A stretch of 35,183 bases of DNA, taken from NCBI GenBank assembly GCA_903871905.1, contig CAIQIV010000761.1:1-35183 (forward strand). Direction: 5' to 3'. A program made the position numbers and the translations under genes. This DNA is from an uncultured Chloroflexota bacterium. GTDB taxonomy: Bacteria > Chloroflexota > Anaerolineae > Anaerolineales > UBA4823. The notes beneath the pieces were generated by a model. It saw only the letters and a list, made by a program, of their open reading frames with translations. It was not told the DNA's origin and ran no database searches. The first letter of the stretch is position 1; every line of letters starts with the position of its first letter. Below are positions 1 to 8,398 of this stretch, one piece after another.

Positions 1-6
1 AAGGGT

Positions 7-786
7 GTGCCTATATCATACCCGGCGAGGGTTGTCGGGCTGCGAGATGGGGCTTTGCAAATCCAGACGGATAGACTGCAAATTGTATGCCTGTACCGCG
101 AAAGGGTGACTTATATTCAGGGAGATGCCTTCCCGGAAACCATCCGTGCCTGGGTTTCGGCAATAGACCTGGGCCGGTTGGAGGCTGAGCTGGATAAATT
201 TGAGCTGGTAACTGGGCGTATCGGTAAGCGCACCCAGGTGCGGGTTCAACCGGGCGAGCCGATCCAGGGCGATTTGCAGATCAAAGGAGTCCTTCTGCCT
301 TTTCGCGGTGAGCTCTCGGATATTTCGCAGAATGGTTTATCTGTGATGTTGAAAAGAGATCGCAACAATGCGGCTTATTTCACCATGGGTACGGCGATTA
401 CCGTTGCTTTTCATCTGCCAGGGGTATATGAGTTGGGCTCAAATAAAAAGGAGGATCTTTCGGCTGCCCCGTCACCTGTTGTTGATCGCTATAGCCGGGA
501 AGGAGTGCGCGGCTCTGTATTCTCTGCTGCACGCCAAGAACGGGATCAGTTGTACAACTCCCGACAGCGAGTGCGCTCGCCTTTGCTCAAGTTGGATGGA
601 TTGATCTCCAATCTGGTTGAGCTTAAAGAAAGTGACCGCTTCCGCATGGGAGTGCGCTCCCTACCTGATGATCCATCTCGCAAGGTAATTACCGAATTTA
701 TTTCCTCCCGTCAATCAGAGATTATCCGCGAAATCAGGGCCATCAGCGACCTGATCGCCTCCCAGAAGTCACTCCCGCCGCGATAG
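7..786 (+). CDS. PilZ-domain protein (probable c-di-GMP receptor)
   Basis: About 259 aa. The middle carries the two PilZ signatures: RIGKR (residues 71-75, fitting RxxxR) and DISQNG (105-110, fitting D/NxSxxG), about 30 residues apart as in c-di-GMP-binding PilZ domains. The first 65 residues resemble the YcgR-type N-terminal region that often precedes PilZ, but I cannot assign them firmly. The C-terminal third is charged and helical. No signal peptide or membrane segment is visible, so it is probably cytoplasmic. The start is GTG, but the frame is open to the window edge, so the true start may lie outside. The FW lipoprotein gene follows after 16 bases, suggesting one transcript. A diguanylate cyclase is encoded at 8.5-9.8 kb. 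Domain call good; target of the signalling unknown. Confidence 0.75.
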   Translation: MPISYPARVVGLRDGALQIQTDRLQIVCLYRERVTYIQGDAFPETIRAWVSAIDLGRLEAELDKFELVTGRIGKRTQVRVQPGEPIQGDLQIKGVLLPFRGELSDISQNGLSVMLKRDRNNAAYFTMGTAITVAFHLPGVYELGSNKKEDLSAAPSPVVDRYSREGVRGSVFSAARQERDQLYNSRQRVRSPLLKLDGLISNLVELKESDRFRMGVRSLPDDPSRKVITEFISSRQSEIIREIRAISDLIASQKSLPPR

Positions 787-802
787 CGTATTCCGGGCAA
801 AG

Positions 803-2068
803 ATGCATCAACCCCTGCCACAACTCGTTCGTACTTCCAGCCGTCTGGCGTGGGTGGTGATTGGTTTATTATTGTTCGCTTGCAGCAGTTTGGGCAGCCC
901 GGCGATCCGCTTGAGCCGGGAGAATCCGGTGGTTGGTACCCAGGTCGCTTCAACCGTCAATGCGGATCGTACCCAGATTGCTTCTACGCTGACCCCACCG
1001 CCCACGGTCGCCTATCACCTGCCCTATTTTGTGGTTGGGCCTTCTCCTCGTCCATCGAAAACATCATCCCCTGCGCCGTTGATCCCGTTCTCTCCGACAC
1101 CTTCTGAGACCACAACACCTTCGCCAGTTCCCCCTACCCCGACATTTACCCCGATGCCGTGCAATTTTGCCTACTTTGTGCAGCACATCACTGTTCCGGA
1201 TGGCACGGTTATGGCTCCTGGGGAGAAGTTTCGGAAAATATGGCGCCTGATGAACCTGGGAACATGTCCCTGGACGTTTCAATACCTGGTAATCTATGCC
1301 GAAGGAAACCAGATGAGCGCCAAGGATAATACGGTGATGCCTGCCGTGATCGCTCCCGGCAACTCGGTGGATATCGCCCTGGATATGGTCGCCCCCAAAA
1401 CGGTTGGGTATATTCACAGCGGCTGGATGATCAAGGCGCCAAACGGCCAGATTTTTGGCGTGGGCCCATATTCAGTTGAACCGTTTAGCGCGAATATCTA
1501 CGTACGCTCGAGCACTACTGGCACTGCCACCAAGTCCGGGACTGGCACATCAGCCGCCACCACCGCTGCTGCCACCACCAAGCCGGCTTCTACGACAGCC
1601 GCTCCAACGACTGCTGGACCAACCTCCACAATCACTCCCTCGCCGTCGATCACCCCGACGCCCTCGCCTACTGTTCCGACGTTTACACCTTCCCCCTCGC
1701 CCACCAACCAACCGCCCGTTGGGCAAACTGTGATCCGCTACCGGCGGGAGAATGCCACGACTGGGATGTGTGATGACCTGATCATCACTTTCACCGGGCA
1801 CACATCCCCCGAAGCACAAGGGAGCTCCTGCGGCGGAACTTATTATGGTTCATACCAGTTGTCAAACGCTCAGCTTGCCCAGGTGACAGCCTGGTATAAT
1901 GCGATTCAGACGTTTGATGCCACGCGCACACCGCCTTATCCGATGGATCAGACGACCTCCCGTGTGCAGTTTACCGGGGTGGGCGCCAACCTGTACACGG
2001 AGCAGGATTTCCAGCAAATGAAGGCTTTGTGCGACCAAATTCTGACCTATATGCCTCACAGCCCGTGA
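803..2068 (+). CDS. Lipoprotein with NBR1-type FW (Ig-like) domain
   Basis: 421 aa. An N-terminal hydrophobic stretch ends in a lipobox (LFAC, Cys27), so this is a predicted lipoprotein anchored outside the membrane. A Thr/Pro/Ser-rich linker (about 70-118) leads to a domain (about 119-230) with the pattern VPDGTVMAPGEKFRKIWRLMN, TCPW and APGNSVDI, which matches the four-Trp/NBR1-like Ig domain common in Chloroflexota surface proteins. A second low-complexity Thr/Ala/Pro linker (about 235-305) precedes a C-terminal Cys-containing domain (about 310-421) that I do not recognise. It lies 16 bases after the PilZ gene and 24 before the LysM gene, so the three probably form an operon. Role inferred: a cell-surface binding or adhesion protein; no enzymatic motif is seen. 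Confidence 0.75.
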   Translation: MHQPLPQLVRTSSRLAWVVIGLLLFACSSLGSPAIRLSRENPVVGTQVASTVNADRTQIASTLTPPPTVAYHLPYFVVGPSPRPSKTSSPAPLIPFSPTPSETTTPSPVPPTPTFTPMPCNFAYFVQHITVPDGTVMAPGEKFRKIWRLMNLGTCPWTFQYLVIYAEGNQMSAKDNTVMPAVIAPGNSVDIALDMVAPKTVGYIHSGWMIKAPNGQIFGVGPYSVEPFSANIYVRSSTTGTATKSGTGTSAATTAAATTKPASTTAAPTTAGPTSTITPSPSITPTPSPTVPTFTPSPSPTNQPPVGQTVIRYRRENATTGMCDDLIITFTGHTSPEAQGSSCGGTYYGSYQLSNAQLAQVTAWYNAIQTFDATRTPPYPMDQTTSRVQFTGVGANLYTEQDFQQMKALCDQILTYMPHSP

Positions 2069-2092
2069 GCTGTACAGACACAGGAGTGAGAG

Positions 2093-2674
2093 ATGAATAC
2101 CGATAATTCTACCCGTGAGCTGCGCCGCAGCGCCTGGATAGGGCTTGGTGTGATCCTGGTCATCGGCGCGTTCTTGTTGGCAGCCCTGGTTGTCCCGGCT
2201 CGTGCAGAAAGCTGCATGGCGAAATACACGGTTGGTGCAAGTGAAACCCTGCAAGATATTGCAGATCTGTATAAAGTGCGCCTGCGCGACCTGGCGCGGG
2301 TTAACAGCCTGAAGAAGCCATACCGCATCGAAAAAGGGCAGGTACTGTGCATCCCAAGCAAGAACAGCCAGTCCAGTGATCCCACGCCTGGGCCAAACGA
2401 TGGTTTTACCTTCGATGTCAGCTTCCTCAGCACAACCTTCATTATCGAAGCCGGCAACATGCCCGGGCGGAATACCTATTATGTCATTCTGGAGAATGAT
2501 ACTCGCCGTATTAAAGCAGGCATGCTGCGCACCGCAAATGGGGGCAAGGTGAGGATGATCTTTGATTTGAACGAGCCGATGCGCAGCTCCAAAGAAGTTA
2601 ATGTGTGTCTGAAAAACATCACCTCCAATGCTTCGGTGTGCAGGAAGTACACGCGCCGGCTGAGTTCTCCATGA
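2093..2674 (+). CDS. Membrane-anchored or secreted LysM protein
   Basis: 193 aa. A hydrophobic segment (about 14-37) is followed by ARA, so it is either an uncleaved anchor or a signal peptide. One LysM domain follows (about 42-86): YTVGASETLQDIADLYKV, LARVNSL and a closing VLCIP. LysM binds N-acetylglucosamine-containing polymers such as peptidoglycan. The domain is bracketed by two cysteines, one just before KYTV and one in VLCIP, as in the paralogue at 5034-5609; a disulfide across the domain is plausible. The C-terminal part (about 100-193) is a predicted beta-rich domain with a VCLKN...SVC pair shared with the same paralogue and not known to me. A good AGGAG site precedes the ATG. Last gene of the PilZ-FW-LysM unit; a terminator follows. 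Confidence 0.8.
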   Translation: MNTDNSTRELRRSAWIGLGVILVIGAFLLAALVVPARAESCMAKYTVGASETLQDIADLYKVRLRDLARVNSLKKPYRIEKGQVLCIPSKNSQSSDPTPGPNDGFTFDVSFLSTTFIIEAGNMPGRNTYYVILENDTRRIKAGMLRTANGGKVRMIFDLNEPMRSSKEVNVCLKNITSNASVCRKYTRRLSSP

Positions 2675-2741
2675 TCTCATCCGAAAGGTTGAGAAAAATT
2701 CCGTCTCATGATGGATTGGATACCCGCCCCATACGATGTAT

Positions 2742-2773
2742 AACCGGATCAGGAACCTGATCCGGTTTTGTTT
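2742..2773 (+). terminator. Rho-independent terminator after the LysM gene
   Basis: AACCGGATCAGG and CCTGATCCGGTT are perfect reverse complements separated by two bases, followed by a TTTTGTTT tract. In practice the loop will open by a base pair or two. It ends the PilZ-FW-LysM unit. Confidence 0.85.
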
Positions 2774-2832
2774 CGTCTTTCTTTTGAAAAGTATGGTGAG
2801 TACAATGATAAAACCTGATGTGAGGAGCAGTG

Positions 2833-3819
2833 ATGAGTCCGCTTAAGGTTCGCTTTCAGATTGTCATTCTTACCTGGCTGGTGCTGCTGGCAGCCGCCCT
2901 TGCGTGCAACCTGCCGCTCATGCAGCCAGCTACCCCCACCCCCTTCCCGCCGGAAGTGCTGACCGCAGGGGCAGAGACCTTGGCTGCGCAAATGACCATT
3001 GCCGCCCCGCGCCCATCCTTGACGCCCTCACCTTATCCGATGCCTGCCCAGCCCAGCCCGACGCCGCTCCCTCCCATTGTTCTTTCCCCCTCGCCCACCT
3101 GGGTGCCGCCGACTGCATCCTATCCGACGCCAGCCCCTCCCTCTGCAACCAGCACACCTTATGGGTTTTACCCGGTGCCGACTTATGGGTACAATCCATA
3201 CAATCCATATAATCCGTATTACCCAACCCAGGCTTTTCCAAACTACCCTGCTTATCCTACGCAGTACAGCCCGTATTACCCCTGGCCGCCTTCACCTACA
3301 CCGGTTTTCTTTCCATGGTATCCCACACCTTATTATCCTGACCGTCCCACTCCGCCATATGTTTTTTGTGATGCCGCGCGTTTTGTCAAAGATGTGACCT
3401 ACCCGGATGGGACTGTCGTGCAGCCCGGCCAATTGATCATCAAGACCTGGCGGCTGCGCAACGTCGGTACCTGCATGTGGAATATGAGCTATGCCATCGT
3501 ATACTTTAGCGGCGATTTGATGGGAGGCGCACTGGCATACCCGCTTCCGGGTGTGATTGCCCCGGGCCAGGAGGTGGATATTTCTATCAACCTGGTTGCT
3601 CCTTTGGTATCAGGGCATGCACGTGGGGAGTGGAAGCTGCGAAATTCGATGGGTGTGGTCTTTGGCCTGGGCGATACTGCCGACAAGCCGTTCTGGGTAG
3701 ATGTCAATGTCGCCCCCACCCCGGCGATCCCGACCCTGGTCTATCCCACCCCCTGGACGCCTGCGCCATTCCCTACCTTCCCACCACCACCGCCGACTTT
3801 ACCACCGCCGTCTCCTTAG
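2833..3819 (+). CDS. Lipoprotein with Tyr/Pro-rich linker and NBR1-type FW domain
   Basis: 328 aa from the ATG at 2833. The ORF track starts at an upstream GTG (2830), but GAGGAG at 2822-2827 is spaced five bases from the ATG and only two from the GTG. The signal segment ends in a lipobox (ALAC, Cys25). A very long Pro/Thr/Tyr-rich linker (about 27-180) includes a YNP tandem and many Tyr-Pro steps, and would be extended. An FW domain follows (about 182-290; YPDGTVVQPGQLIIKTWRLRN, TCMW, APGQEVDI), paralogous to the one in the 803-2068 gene. The protein ends in a second Pro-rich tail, unlike that paralogue, which has an extra domain there. It is monocistronic between two terminators. Surface-exposed role inferred. 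Confidence 0.75.
   Translation: MSPLKVRFQIVILTWLVLLAAALACNLPLMQPATPTPFPPEVLTAGAETLAAQMTIAAPRPSLTPSPYPMPAQPSPTPLPPIVLSPSPTWVPPTASYPTPAPPSATSTPYGFYPVPTYGYNPYNPYNPYYPTQAFPNYPAYPTQYSPYYPWPPSPTPVFFPWYPTPYYPDRPTPPYVFCDAARFVKDVTYPDGTVVQPGQLIIKTWRLRNVGTCMWNMSYAIVYFSGDLMGGALAYPLPGVIAPGQEVDISINLVAPLVSGHARGEWKLRNSMGVVFGLGDTADKPFWVDVNVAPTPAIPTLVYPTPWTPAPFPTFPPPPPTLPPPSP
3190..3216 (+). repeat. 9-bp tandem repeat coding Tyr-Asn-Pro
   Basis: Three 9-base units in a row (TACAATCCA, TACAATCCA, TATAATCCG) encode YNP three times inside the linker of the lipoprotein. The first two copies are identical, pointing to recent slippage-type expansion. Confidence 0.8.
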
Positions 3820-3837
3820 CCTTCTGCTGATTCTCGT

Positions 3838-3884
3838 GCAGGTCCCCTGGGCCGCGATGCGGCAGGGGACCTGCTGTTTTTCCC
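3838..3884 (+). terminator. Strong Rho-independent terminator
   Basis: GCAGGTCCCCTG (3838-3849) and CAGGGGACCTGC (3863-3874) form a perfect 12-bp stem with a 13-base loop, followed by TGTTTTT. Directly after it, a second palindrome (TTTTTCCCCC-A-GGGGGAAAAA, about 3877-3896) has T and A tracts on its two sides and could act on either strand. Confidence 0.9.
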
Positions 3885-4001
3885 CCAGGGGGAAAAAGAT
3901 AAAAGATGGTACTCGCTTATCACTATCAGGAATTCGTGATATCATTATTGCACTCCGAGAGAGTAATTCCAGACCAGGCGAATGAGAATAAGAAAGGAAT
4001 T

Positions 4002-4913
4002 ATGGAGGAGAAACGTCCCCTTACCTTGATGCTGACGACCCGCGAGATGTTATATCTGGTGGCAAGTTTAAAATTACCCACCAATGTATTGCTTGGTAAC
4101 CCATTTGGAAAACTCAATGCAGAGCAACTGCGGGAAGAGATCAGCAAAGGACGGGCCACGCTGGAGGACCGGCGGTTGCTGAAGCGCGTTGGGCCAAGTG
4201 AGTGGGAATATGAAAGCCAGGTACGCGGCGTCTTGCCCTTCCTGACCCAAACAGAGTATTCAATAAACATGAACATTATACGCCGCACCGGGGAGACGGT
4301 GCAAATGGCGTTGTTTTTCAGGGAAAACCGCGGGGTAAACCTGACTTTCAAGAATCCATATTACACACTCACTCTCTACCAGGATCTTCAAACGCTGCTA
4401 TCATTCATTTTGCCCTTGATGGATGTGGGGTCCCGTTTCTCCTACGGTTGTCCTTCCTTCGTTATGCCTGCTACAAACGTGTTTAATAATCTGCAGGGAG
4501 TGTGGAAAAAGCCAGAGGACCCGGTGTCTGTCATGACCGCTGCAGGAATGTCCGGTCAGGAGGCAGAGAACAGCGCCCGCTGCCTGATGCAGGTGGATAA
4601 TGCTACGGTGTTGGTTCTTCAACCCCGGGATGCCAAACAGCCTGTGCGCCAGGCGGTAGCTTTCCTGTTTACCAGTAAAGGCTGTATCTGGTGGAATGAA
4701 AAGGTGGACATGGCGTCAAACCTGCTGGTTTTTGATCCTGTTCCTTCCTCGCATAAAGAGGCTGCCATGCCAGATGTTTATGAGGCGATGTTTGAGCCGC
4801 AGATGATCAAGCTGGATCCGAGCGCTCCTTCAGCCACCACCTTCCTGCTGCGCCTGCTGCGCGGTAACCCCCCAGAAAAAGTGAATGATAAAGGCACGGA
4901 TGTTCTGCAATAA
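4002..4913 (+). CDS. Conserved-looking protein of unknown function
   Basis: I do not recognise this protein with confidence. The ATG at 4002 (303 aa) is preferred over the track start at 3906 because AGAAAGGA lies three bases upstream and the extra 32 residues are of odd composition. There is no signal peptide or clear membrane segment, so it is probably cytoplasmic. The N-terminal half has the run LTLMLTTREMLYLVASL, then GRATLEDRRLL and VRGVLPFL, then alternating beta-like segments including TGETVQMALFF. This layout faintly recalls EspG-like chaperones of type VII secretion, but I give that little weight. The C-terminal half (about 190-303) also has mixed alpha/beta character. It stands alone, flanked by terminators, between the FW lipoprotein and LysM genes. 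Confidence 0.55.
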   Translation: MEEKRPLTLMLTTREMLYLVASLKLPTNVLLGNPFGKLNAEQLREEISKGRATLEDRRLLKRVGPSEWEYESQVRGVLPFLTQTEYSINMNIIRRTGETVQMALFFRENRGVNLTFKNPYYTLTLYQDLQTLLSFILPLMDVGSRFSYGCPSFVMPATNVFNNLQGVWKKPEDPVSVMTAAGMSGQEAENSARCLMQVDNATVLVLQPRDAKQPVRQAVAFLFTSKGCIWWNEKVDMASNLLVFDPVPSSHKEAAMPDVYEAMFEPQMIKLDPSAPSATTFLLRLLRGNPPEKVNDKGTDVLQ

Positions 4914-4927
4914 GACCTGGTTTGTGG

Positions 4928-4933
4928 TATAAT
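4928..4933 (+). promoter_or_regulatory. Possible -10 box (TATAAT) upstream of the second LysM gene
   Basis: A perfect TATAAT lies just after the stop of the unknown gene. No good -35 box is seen at 16-18 bases (nearest TTCTGC, 19 bases). The terminator hairpin at 4950-4981 lies immediately downstream of the expected start site. Confidence 0.35.
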
Positions 4934-4949
4934 TAACATTGATAAGTCT

Positions 4950-4981
4950 TTCCCCAGGCGCTCTTATCCTGGGGAATTTTT
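4950..4981 (+). terminator. Rho-independent terminator
   Basis: TTCCCCAGG (4950-4958) and CCTGGGGAA (4968-4976) form a 9-bp stem with a 9-base loop, followed by TTTTTCTT. It ends the unknown gene, or attenuates transcripts from the TATAAT box just upstream. Confidence 0.85.
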
Positions 4982-5033
4982 CTTGCTCGCAAGTTGATTG
5001 CGCAATCGAATTTTAGGACAGCAAGGAGTTCGA

Positions 5034-5609
5034 ATGAAACTAGCTGAAAAAAGGCGCAGGGTCGCCCTGCGGTTGTTAGCCCTGGTAGGGGTGATTATCC
5101 TGGCAGCAGCACTGCTGCCGGCAAGTGTTTTAGCTGAACAGAGCTGTGTCTCCAAATACAGCGTCCAATCCGGAGATACCCTGGCGCGTATCGCCCGCAG
5201 TAATGGGTACACGACACAGGAACTGGCATCTGCCAACAGTCTGTCTCTGCCATATTCTGTGCAGCCTGGCGATGAGCTGTGCCTGCCCAACAGCAGCAAG
5301 GCAACCGCCACCCCCGAAGGGGCAAAGGCCAGTAAAAGTAATAAAATCCCGAAGTTTTCAGCATTCATGACCGCAAAAAACCTGGTTGCCACGGCGGCTG
5401 AATTCCCCGAAAAGCAATCCTACCAGGTTAAGCTGCGCGGCAGTTCAACCAAGCTGGGCGCGCTGCGTGGAAACAAGGGAGACACGCTGCACCTGACGGT
5501 GGATCTCAGCAAAGTAGAGTTCAGCGGACGCAGTTACTCGGTTTGTTTCAAGAATATGTCAACCAACCAATCTTACTGTGTTCCGGTTTCTGTTGTGTCT
5601 ACCAAGTAA
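5034..5609 (+). CDS. Membrane-anchored or secreted LysM protein (paralogue of 2093-2674)
   Basis: 191 aa from the ATG at 5034, which has AAGGAG five bases upstream; the track start at 4998 adds 12 residues and lacks such a site. A basic N-terminus (KRRRVALR) and hydrophobic segment (about 11-30) end in a signal-peptidase-like VLA. One LysM domain follows (about 37-84: YSVQSGDTLARIARSNGYT, ANSL, ending ELCLP), again bracketed by two cysteines. A charged linker leads to a C-terminal beta-rich domain (about 105-191) with VCFKNMSTNQSYC, matching VCLKNITSNASVC in the other LysM protein. The two proteins share order, length and cysteine positions, so they are paralogues. Likely cell-wall binding; the C-terminal domain has no function I can name. 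Confidence 0.8.
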   Translation: MKLAEKRRRVALRLLALVGVIILAAALLPASVLAEQSCVSKYSVQSGDTLARIARSNGYTTQELASANSLSLPYSVQPGDELCLPNSSKATATPEGAKASKSNKIPKFSAFMTAKNLVATAAEFPEKQSYQVKLRGSSTKLGALRGNKGDTLHLTVDLSKVEFSGRSYSVCFKNMSTNQSYCVPVSVVSTK

Positions 5610-5644
5610 GTAATCGCCGCGTCTGAATCTGAACATCATCTTCT

Positions 5645-5676
5645 CTCCAGGGTCTAACCGCTCTGGAGTTTTTTTA
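5645..5676 (+). terminator. Rho-independent terminator after the second LysM gene
   Basis: CTCCAG (5645-5650) and CTGGAG (5663-5668) form the stem, followed directly by seven T residues. Confidence 0.8.
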
Positions 5677-5731
5677 TGCTAATTTTATGGCTGTATCGTT
5701 GCCGGGGAACAAACTATTTTTAGAACATCAG

Positions 5732-5737
5732 TATAAT
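5732..5737 (+). promoter_or_regulatory. -10 box (TATAAT) for the chemoreceptor gene
   Basis: A perfect TATAAT lies 38 bases before the ATG of the MCP gene, in an AT-rich stretch after the terminator. No convincing -35 hexamer is seen at the normal distance, so an activator or alternative sigma factor is possible. Confidence 0.45.
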
Positions 5738-5775
5738 AGCATGAATGCCCGAAACTCCTGTCTGAGGTTAGCTTC

Positions 5776-7989
5776 ATGAATTGGTTGAAGAATTTCAAGG
5801 TCGGAATTAAGCTAAATGTTGGGTTTTTATTTGTCACTCTTCTCTCCATTGTTGTGGCGGCCAGCGGATTCGTGGGGATCAATCGAGTTCAGCAGTCTCT
5901 GGAACAGGCGTTACTACGCCAGCAAGATATCGTTGTTCTGGACCAATTTAAGCTGGATTTTCAAAACCTGATCACGATAAAAAACCGGGTAATCGGGTAT
6001 GACGTGAAAGCTATCGACGCATATAACCAGCGGCAGCAGGTGCTGCGTAATTCGGTCAACAGCTTGAAGACCAGGATTGACAGCCCAGAAGAACAGGTAT
6101 TAATGAAGGAAATTGATCGCTTGCTGGCGGTTTTTAATAACACTTTCCAGGCAAAAATTGTGCCAAATGCCCGCAGGGGGTACCTGGGAAATACGGACCT
6201 GGATAAAAAGGAGATGGACAAAGCCGCAGATGGATTGGTGGCAGCGACTGATCAACTGGTCGACCGGTTTGCTGCGGAAGCAGAAATAACGGCTTCTGAG
6301 TCAATAGCAACGGGAAAGAAAGCCCAGTTGGTCATCCTGTTTGCCACAATGGGTGTGATTGCGGTGGGGTTGGTTCTGGGTTTGGCCATCACCCGCGACC
6401 TGGTTTCTCCGATCCAGGAAATGACCGGGATGCTGCAGAAAATGGCATTGGGTGAACTTAATCGCGAGGATTCGCTTGAAACAAAGGAAAAAGTTGCTGC
6501 TCGGGGCGATGAATTAGGTACGATGGGGGAGGCTCTCCGGGCGATGGAGAGCTATATGATACAACTGGCAGATGGCGTGCAGCAGGTGGCGGCAGGAGAT
6601 TTAACCCTGGAACTCGGGTCGCGCTCCTCGCAGGACGAGCTTGGCCAGACCTTCTCCAGGATGGTTGACTCGCTGCGCCAGGTAGTGGGGAGGGTAGCGG
6701 AGAGCGTGGAGCAGTTGGACAGAGCGGCCGCACAAATGGCCAGGGCAGCTCAGCAGTCCGGAGCCGCCACCGGGCAAATTTCCTTGACCATGCAGCAGGT
6801 GGCGAGAGGCGTAAGCCAGCAGAGCAGCAGCCTGAGCGAGGTAGCAAACTCGATGGACCAGATGACAAGGGCTATCAACGGTGTGGCAGAGGGGGCGCAG
6901 GAGCAGGCACAATCTGTTGCCCTGGCGTCACATACCATGCAGGAGCTTACAAAAGCGGTGGACAGCATCCAGGGCGGCGCGCAGCAGCAGGTGGCGCAAA
7001 TGGAAACAGCTGCGGCTGCGCGAGAAGATATGGGCAGGATCATCGCCCAGGTGGCGCAGACCTCTCAGCAGGTCAGCCAACAGACACAGCAAGTTTCATC
7101 CCTGGCAGATGGCGGTGCGGAGGCGATTCGTGAAACCGTCAAGGGAATGGAACGGGCAAGCAGCGCAACACAGCAGCTGGCTGTGCGGGTGAAGGATCTG
7201 GGAAAGAGTGCAGGGAAGATCGGCGCGATTGTGGAGACGATCGATGAGATTGCTGCTCAGACCAACCTCCTGGCGCTGAATGCGGCAATTGAGGCGGCGC
7301 GAGCCGGGGAACATGGTCGTGGCTTTGCTGTTGTTGCTGGGGAAGTGCGTAAACTGGCTGAGCGCTCAATTTTGGCGACCAGGGAGATTGGGGATATGGT
7401 TTCGATGATCCAGGATGGAACGCGGGAAACAGCTTTGGCGATGAACCACGCTGGAGAAGATGTTACCGCTGCCGCAGGCCTGGCTGACCAATCGATGACT
7501 GCTTTCCAGGAGATTGCAGGTGAAGCTCGGGAGACGGCCAGCAAAATGAACGCAGTCAGGGAAATGGTCATTTCCATGGCGGATGCTGAGCACAGGCTGG
7601 CCGTAGCAATTGCCGAAGCCACCCGTGTTGCAGAGGCAAACCAGGAAGCCACAAAGCACATGGCTCAGCGCAATATTCGCATGGGGGAGAGCCTGGATGT
7701 GGTATCGGCGGTGGTTGAAGAAAATACGGCAGCCACCGAGCAGATGACAGCCGGGGCAGCCGAAGTCTCCCAGGCCTTTGAATCGGTGGCCAGCGTCTCG
7801 GAACAAAATACCGCAGCGGTGGAACAGGTCAGTGCCAGTGCAGAGAAGGTCACATCTCAGGTGCAGGAGATGGCAACCTCGGCCCAGGGATTATATGACC
7901 AGGCGCAGTCGCTGGGGGCAGTGATCTCGCATTTCAGGCTCACTGGTCATACATTGAATGAGATAGAGGACGCCGACACCTGCAGTTAA
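5776..7989 (+). CDS. Methyl-accepting chemotaxis protein, 4-helix-bundle-type sensor
   Basis: 737 aa. TM1 lies at about 12-35 and TM2 at about 183-206. The 150-residue extracellular part between them is all-helical and has the size of a four-helix-bundle sensor; the ligand is unknown. HAMP follows TM2 (SPIQEM...), and a second HAMP-like unit seems to sit at about 255-310 ([22 protein letters not shown]). The cytoplasmic coiled coil carries the conserved MCP hairpin tip ([20 protein letters not shown] from about 487). There is no C-terminal NWETF-like pentapeptide, so CheR/CheB tethering is not expected. No che genes lie nearby, so it must signal to an array encoded elsewhere. Monocistronic by context. 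Confidence 0.92.
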   Translation: MNWLKNFKVGIKLNVGFLFVTLLSIVVAASGFVGINRVQQSLEQALLRQQDIVVLDQFKLDFQNLITIKNRVIGYDVKAIDAYNQRQQVLRNSVNSLKTRIDSPEEQVLMKEIDRLLAVFNNTFQAKIVPNARRGYLGNTDLDKKEMDKAADGLVAATDQLVDRFAAEAEITASESIATGKKAQLVILFATMGVIAVGLVLGLAITRDLVSPIQEMTGMLQKMALGELNREDSLETKEKVAARGDELGTMGEALRAMESYMIQLADGVQQVAAGDLTLELGSRSSQDELGQTFSRMVDSLRQVVGRVAESVEQLDRAAAQMARAAQQSGAATGQISLTMQQVARGVSQQSSSLSEVANSMDQMTRAINGVAEGAQEQAQSVALASHTMQELTKAVDSIQGGAQQQVAQMETAAAAREDMGRIIAQVAQTSQQVSQQTQQVSSLADGGAEAIRETVKGMERASSATQQLAVRVKDLGKSAGKIGAIVETIDEIAAQTNLLALNAAIEAARAGEHGRGFAVVAGEVRKLAERSILATREIGDMVSMIQDGTRETALAMNHAGEDVTAAAGLADQSMTAFQEIAGEARETASKMNAVREMVISMADAEHRLAVAIAEATRVAEANQEATKHMAQRNIRMGESLDVVSAVVEENTAATEQMTAGAAEVSQAFESVASVSEQNTAAVEQVSASAEKVTSQVQEMATSAQGLYDQAQSLGAVISHFRLTGHTLNEIEDADTCS

Positions 7990-7998
7990 AACACTAAA

Positions 7999-8023
7999 AG
8001 CGGGAGGTGGAAACACTCCCGCT
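7999..8023 (-). terminator. Hairpin terminator for rpsT; further hairpins to 8110
   Basis: AGCGGGAG (7999-8006) and CTCCCGCT (8016-8023) form an 8-bp stem. Read on the minus strand it is followed by TTTTAGTGTTTT, which suits termination of rpsT. Between the convergent genes there is also ATGCCAAC-aga-GTTGGCAT (8053-8071). A weaker plus-strand candidate, ACCCGG...CCGGGTTTTT (8074-8109), runs into the end of rpsT and may end the MCP transcript. Confidence 0.65.
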
Positions 8024-8091
8024 GTAAAGGCGCGTATGTTTTTGCGGGTTTTATGCCAACAGAGTTGGCATCCACCCGGGAAAAGAAGGCG

Positions 8092-8370
8092 CTACTTAAC
8101 CGGGTTTTTCTGCATCGCAGCCAGGCGCCGCATCAGGCGGCTTTTGCGGCGGGCAGCATTATTCTTGTGCAGGATGCCCTTCTCGGCAGCCTTGTCCAGG
8201 GCGCTGACAGCCTCCATCGTAGCCTGCTGAGCAGTTTCCAGGCTGCCTTTTTCCTGGGCAGCGCGAGCTTTCTTCACTGCAGTGCGGGCGCGTCCGGTAT
8301 AGTAGCGATTGCGCAAACGGCGCTTTTCATTCTGGCGGTTGCGCTTGATTTGAGATTTAATATTAGCCAA
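8092..8370 (-). CDS. rpsT: 30S ribosomal protein S20
   Basis: 92 aa, the normal size for bS20, and almost all Lys/Arg/Ala-rich helix. The N-terminus MANIKSQIKRNRQNEKRR, the central RTAVKKARAA and the closing helix with HKNNAARRKSRL are the family hallmarks. It binds 16S rRNA in the small subunit. The start codon is TTG, six bases from a GGAGG site; no ATG fits. E. coli rpsT also starts with UUG and is autogenously controlled at translation, so the weak start may be functional. It has its own promoter downstream of the diguanylate cyclase gene and a leader with a perfect palindrome. Confidence 0.97.
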   Translation of the reverse strand: MANIKSQIKRNRQNEKRRLRNRYYTGRARTAVKKARAAQEKGSLETAQQATMEAVSALDKAAEKGILHKNNAARRKSRLMRRLAAMQKNPVK

Positions 8371-8383
8371 TGCGATCCTCCGG

Positions 8384-8398
8384 TCGTGTGTTACACGA
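8384..8398 (-). promoter_or_regulatory. Palindrome in the rpsT leader
   Basis: TCGTGTGTTACACGA is a 6-bp perfect inverted repeat with a 3-base centre, lying two bases from the GGAGG site of rpsT within the predicted 5' UTR. It could be a small leader hairpin that S20 or the ribosome reads, or a protein operator. Confidence 0.45.

Noticed and set aside
7-786. Flagellar YcgR brake protein
   Set aside because: PilZ motifs are present, but no flagellar genes are in the window and the N-terminal region is not a clear YcgR domain, so only the PilZ call is kept.
1862-2680. 272-aa minus-strand ORF
   Set aside because: Lies antisense to the LysM gene and the end of the FW gene; the translation has no domain, and the sense frame is a clear LysM protein.
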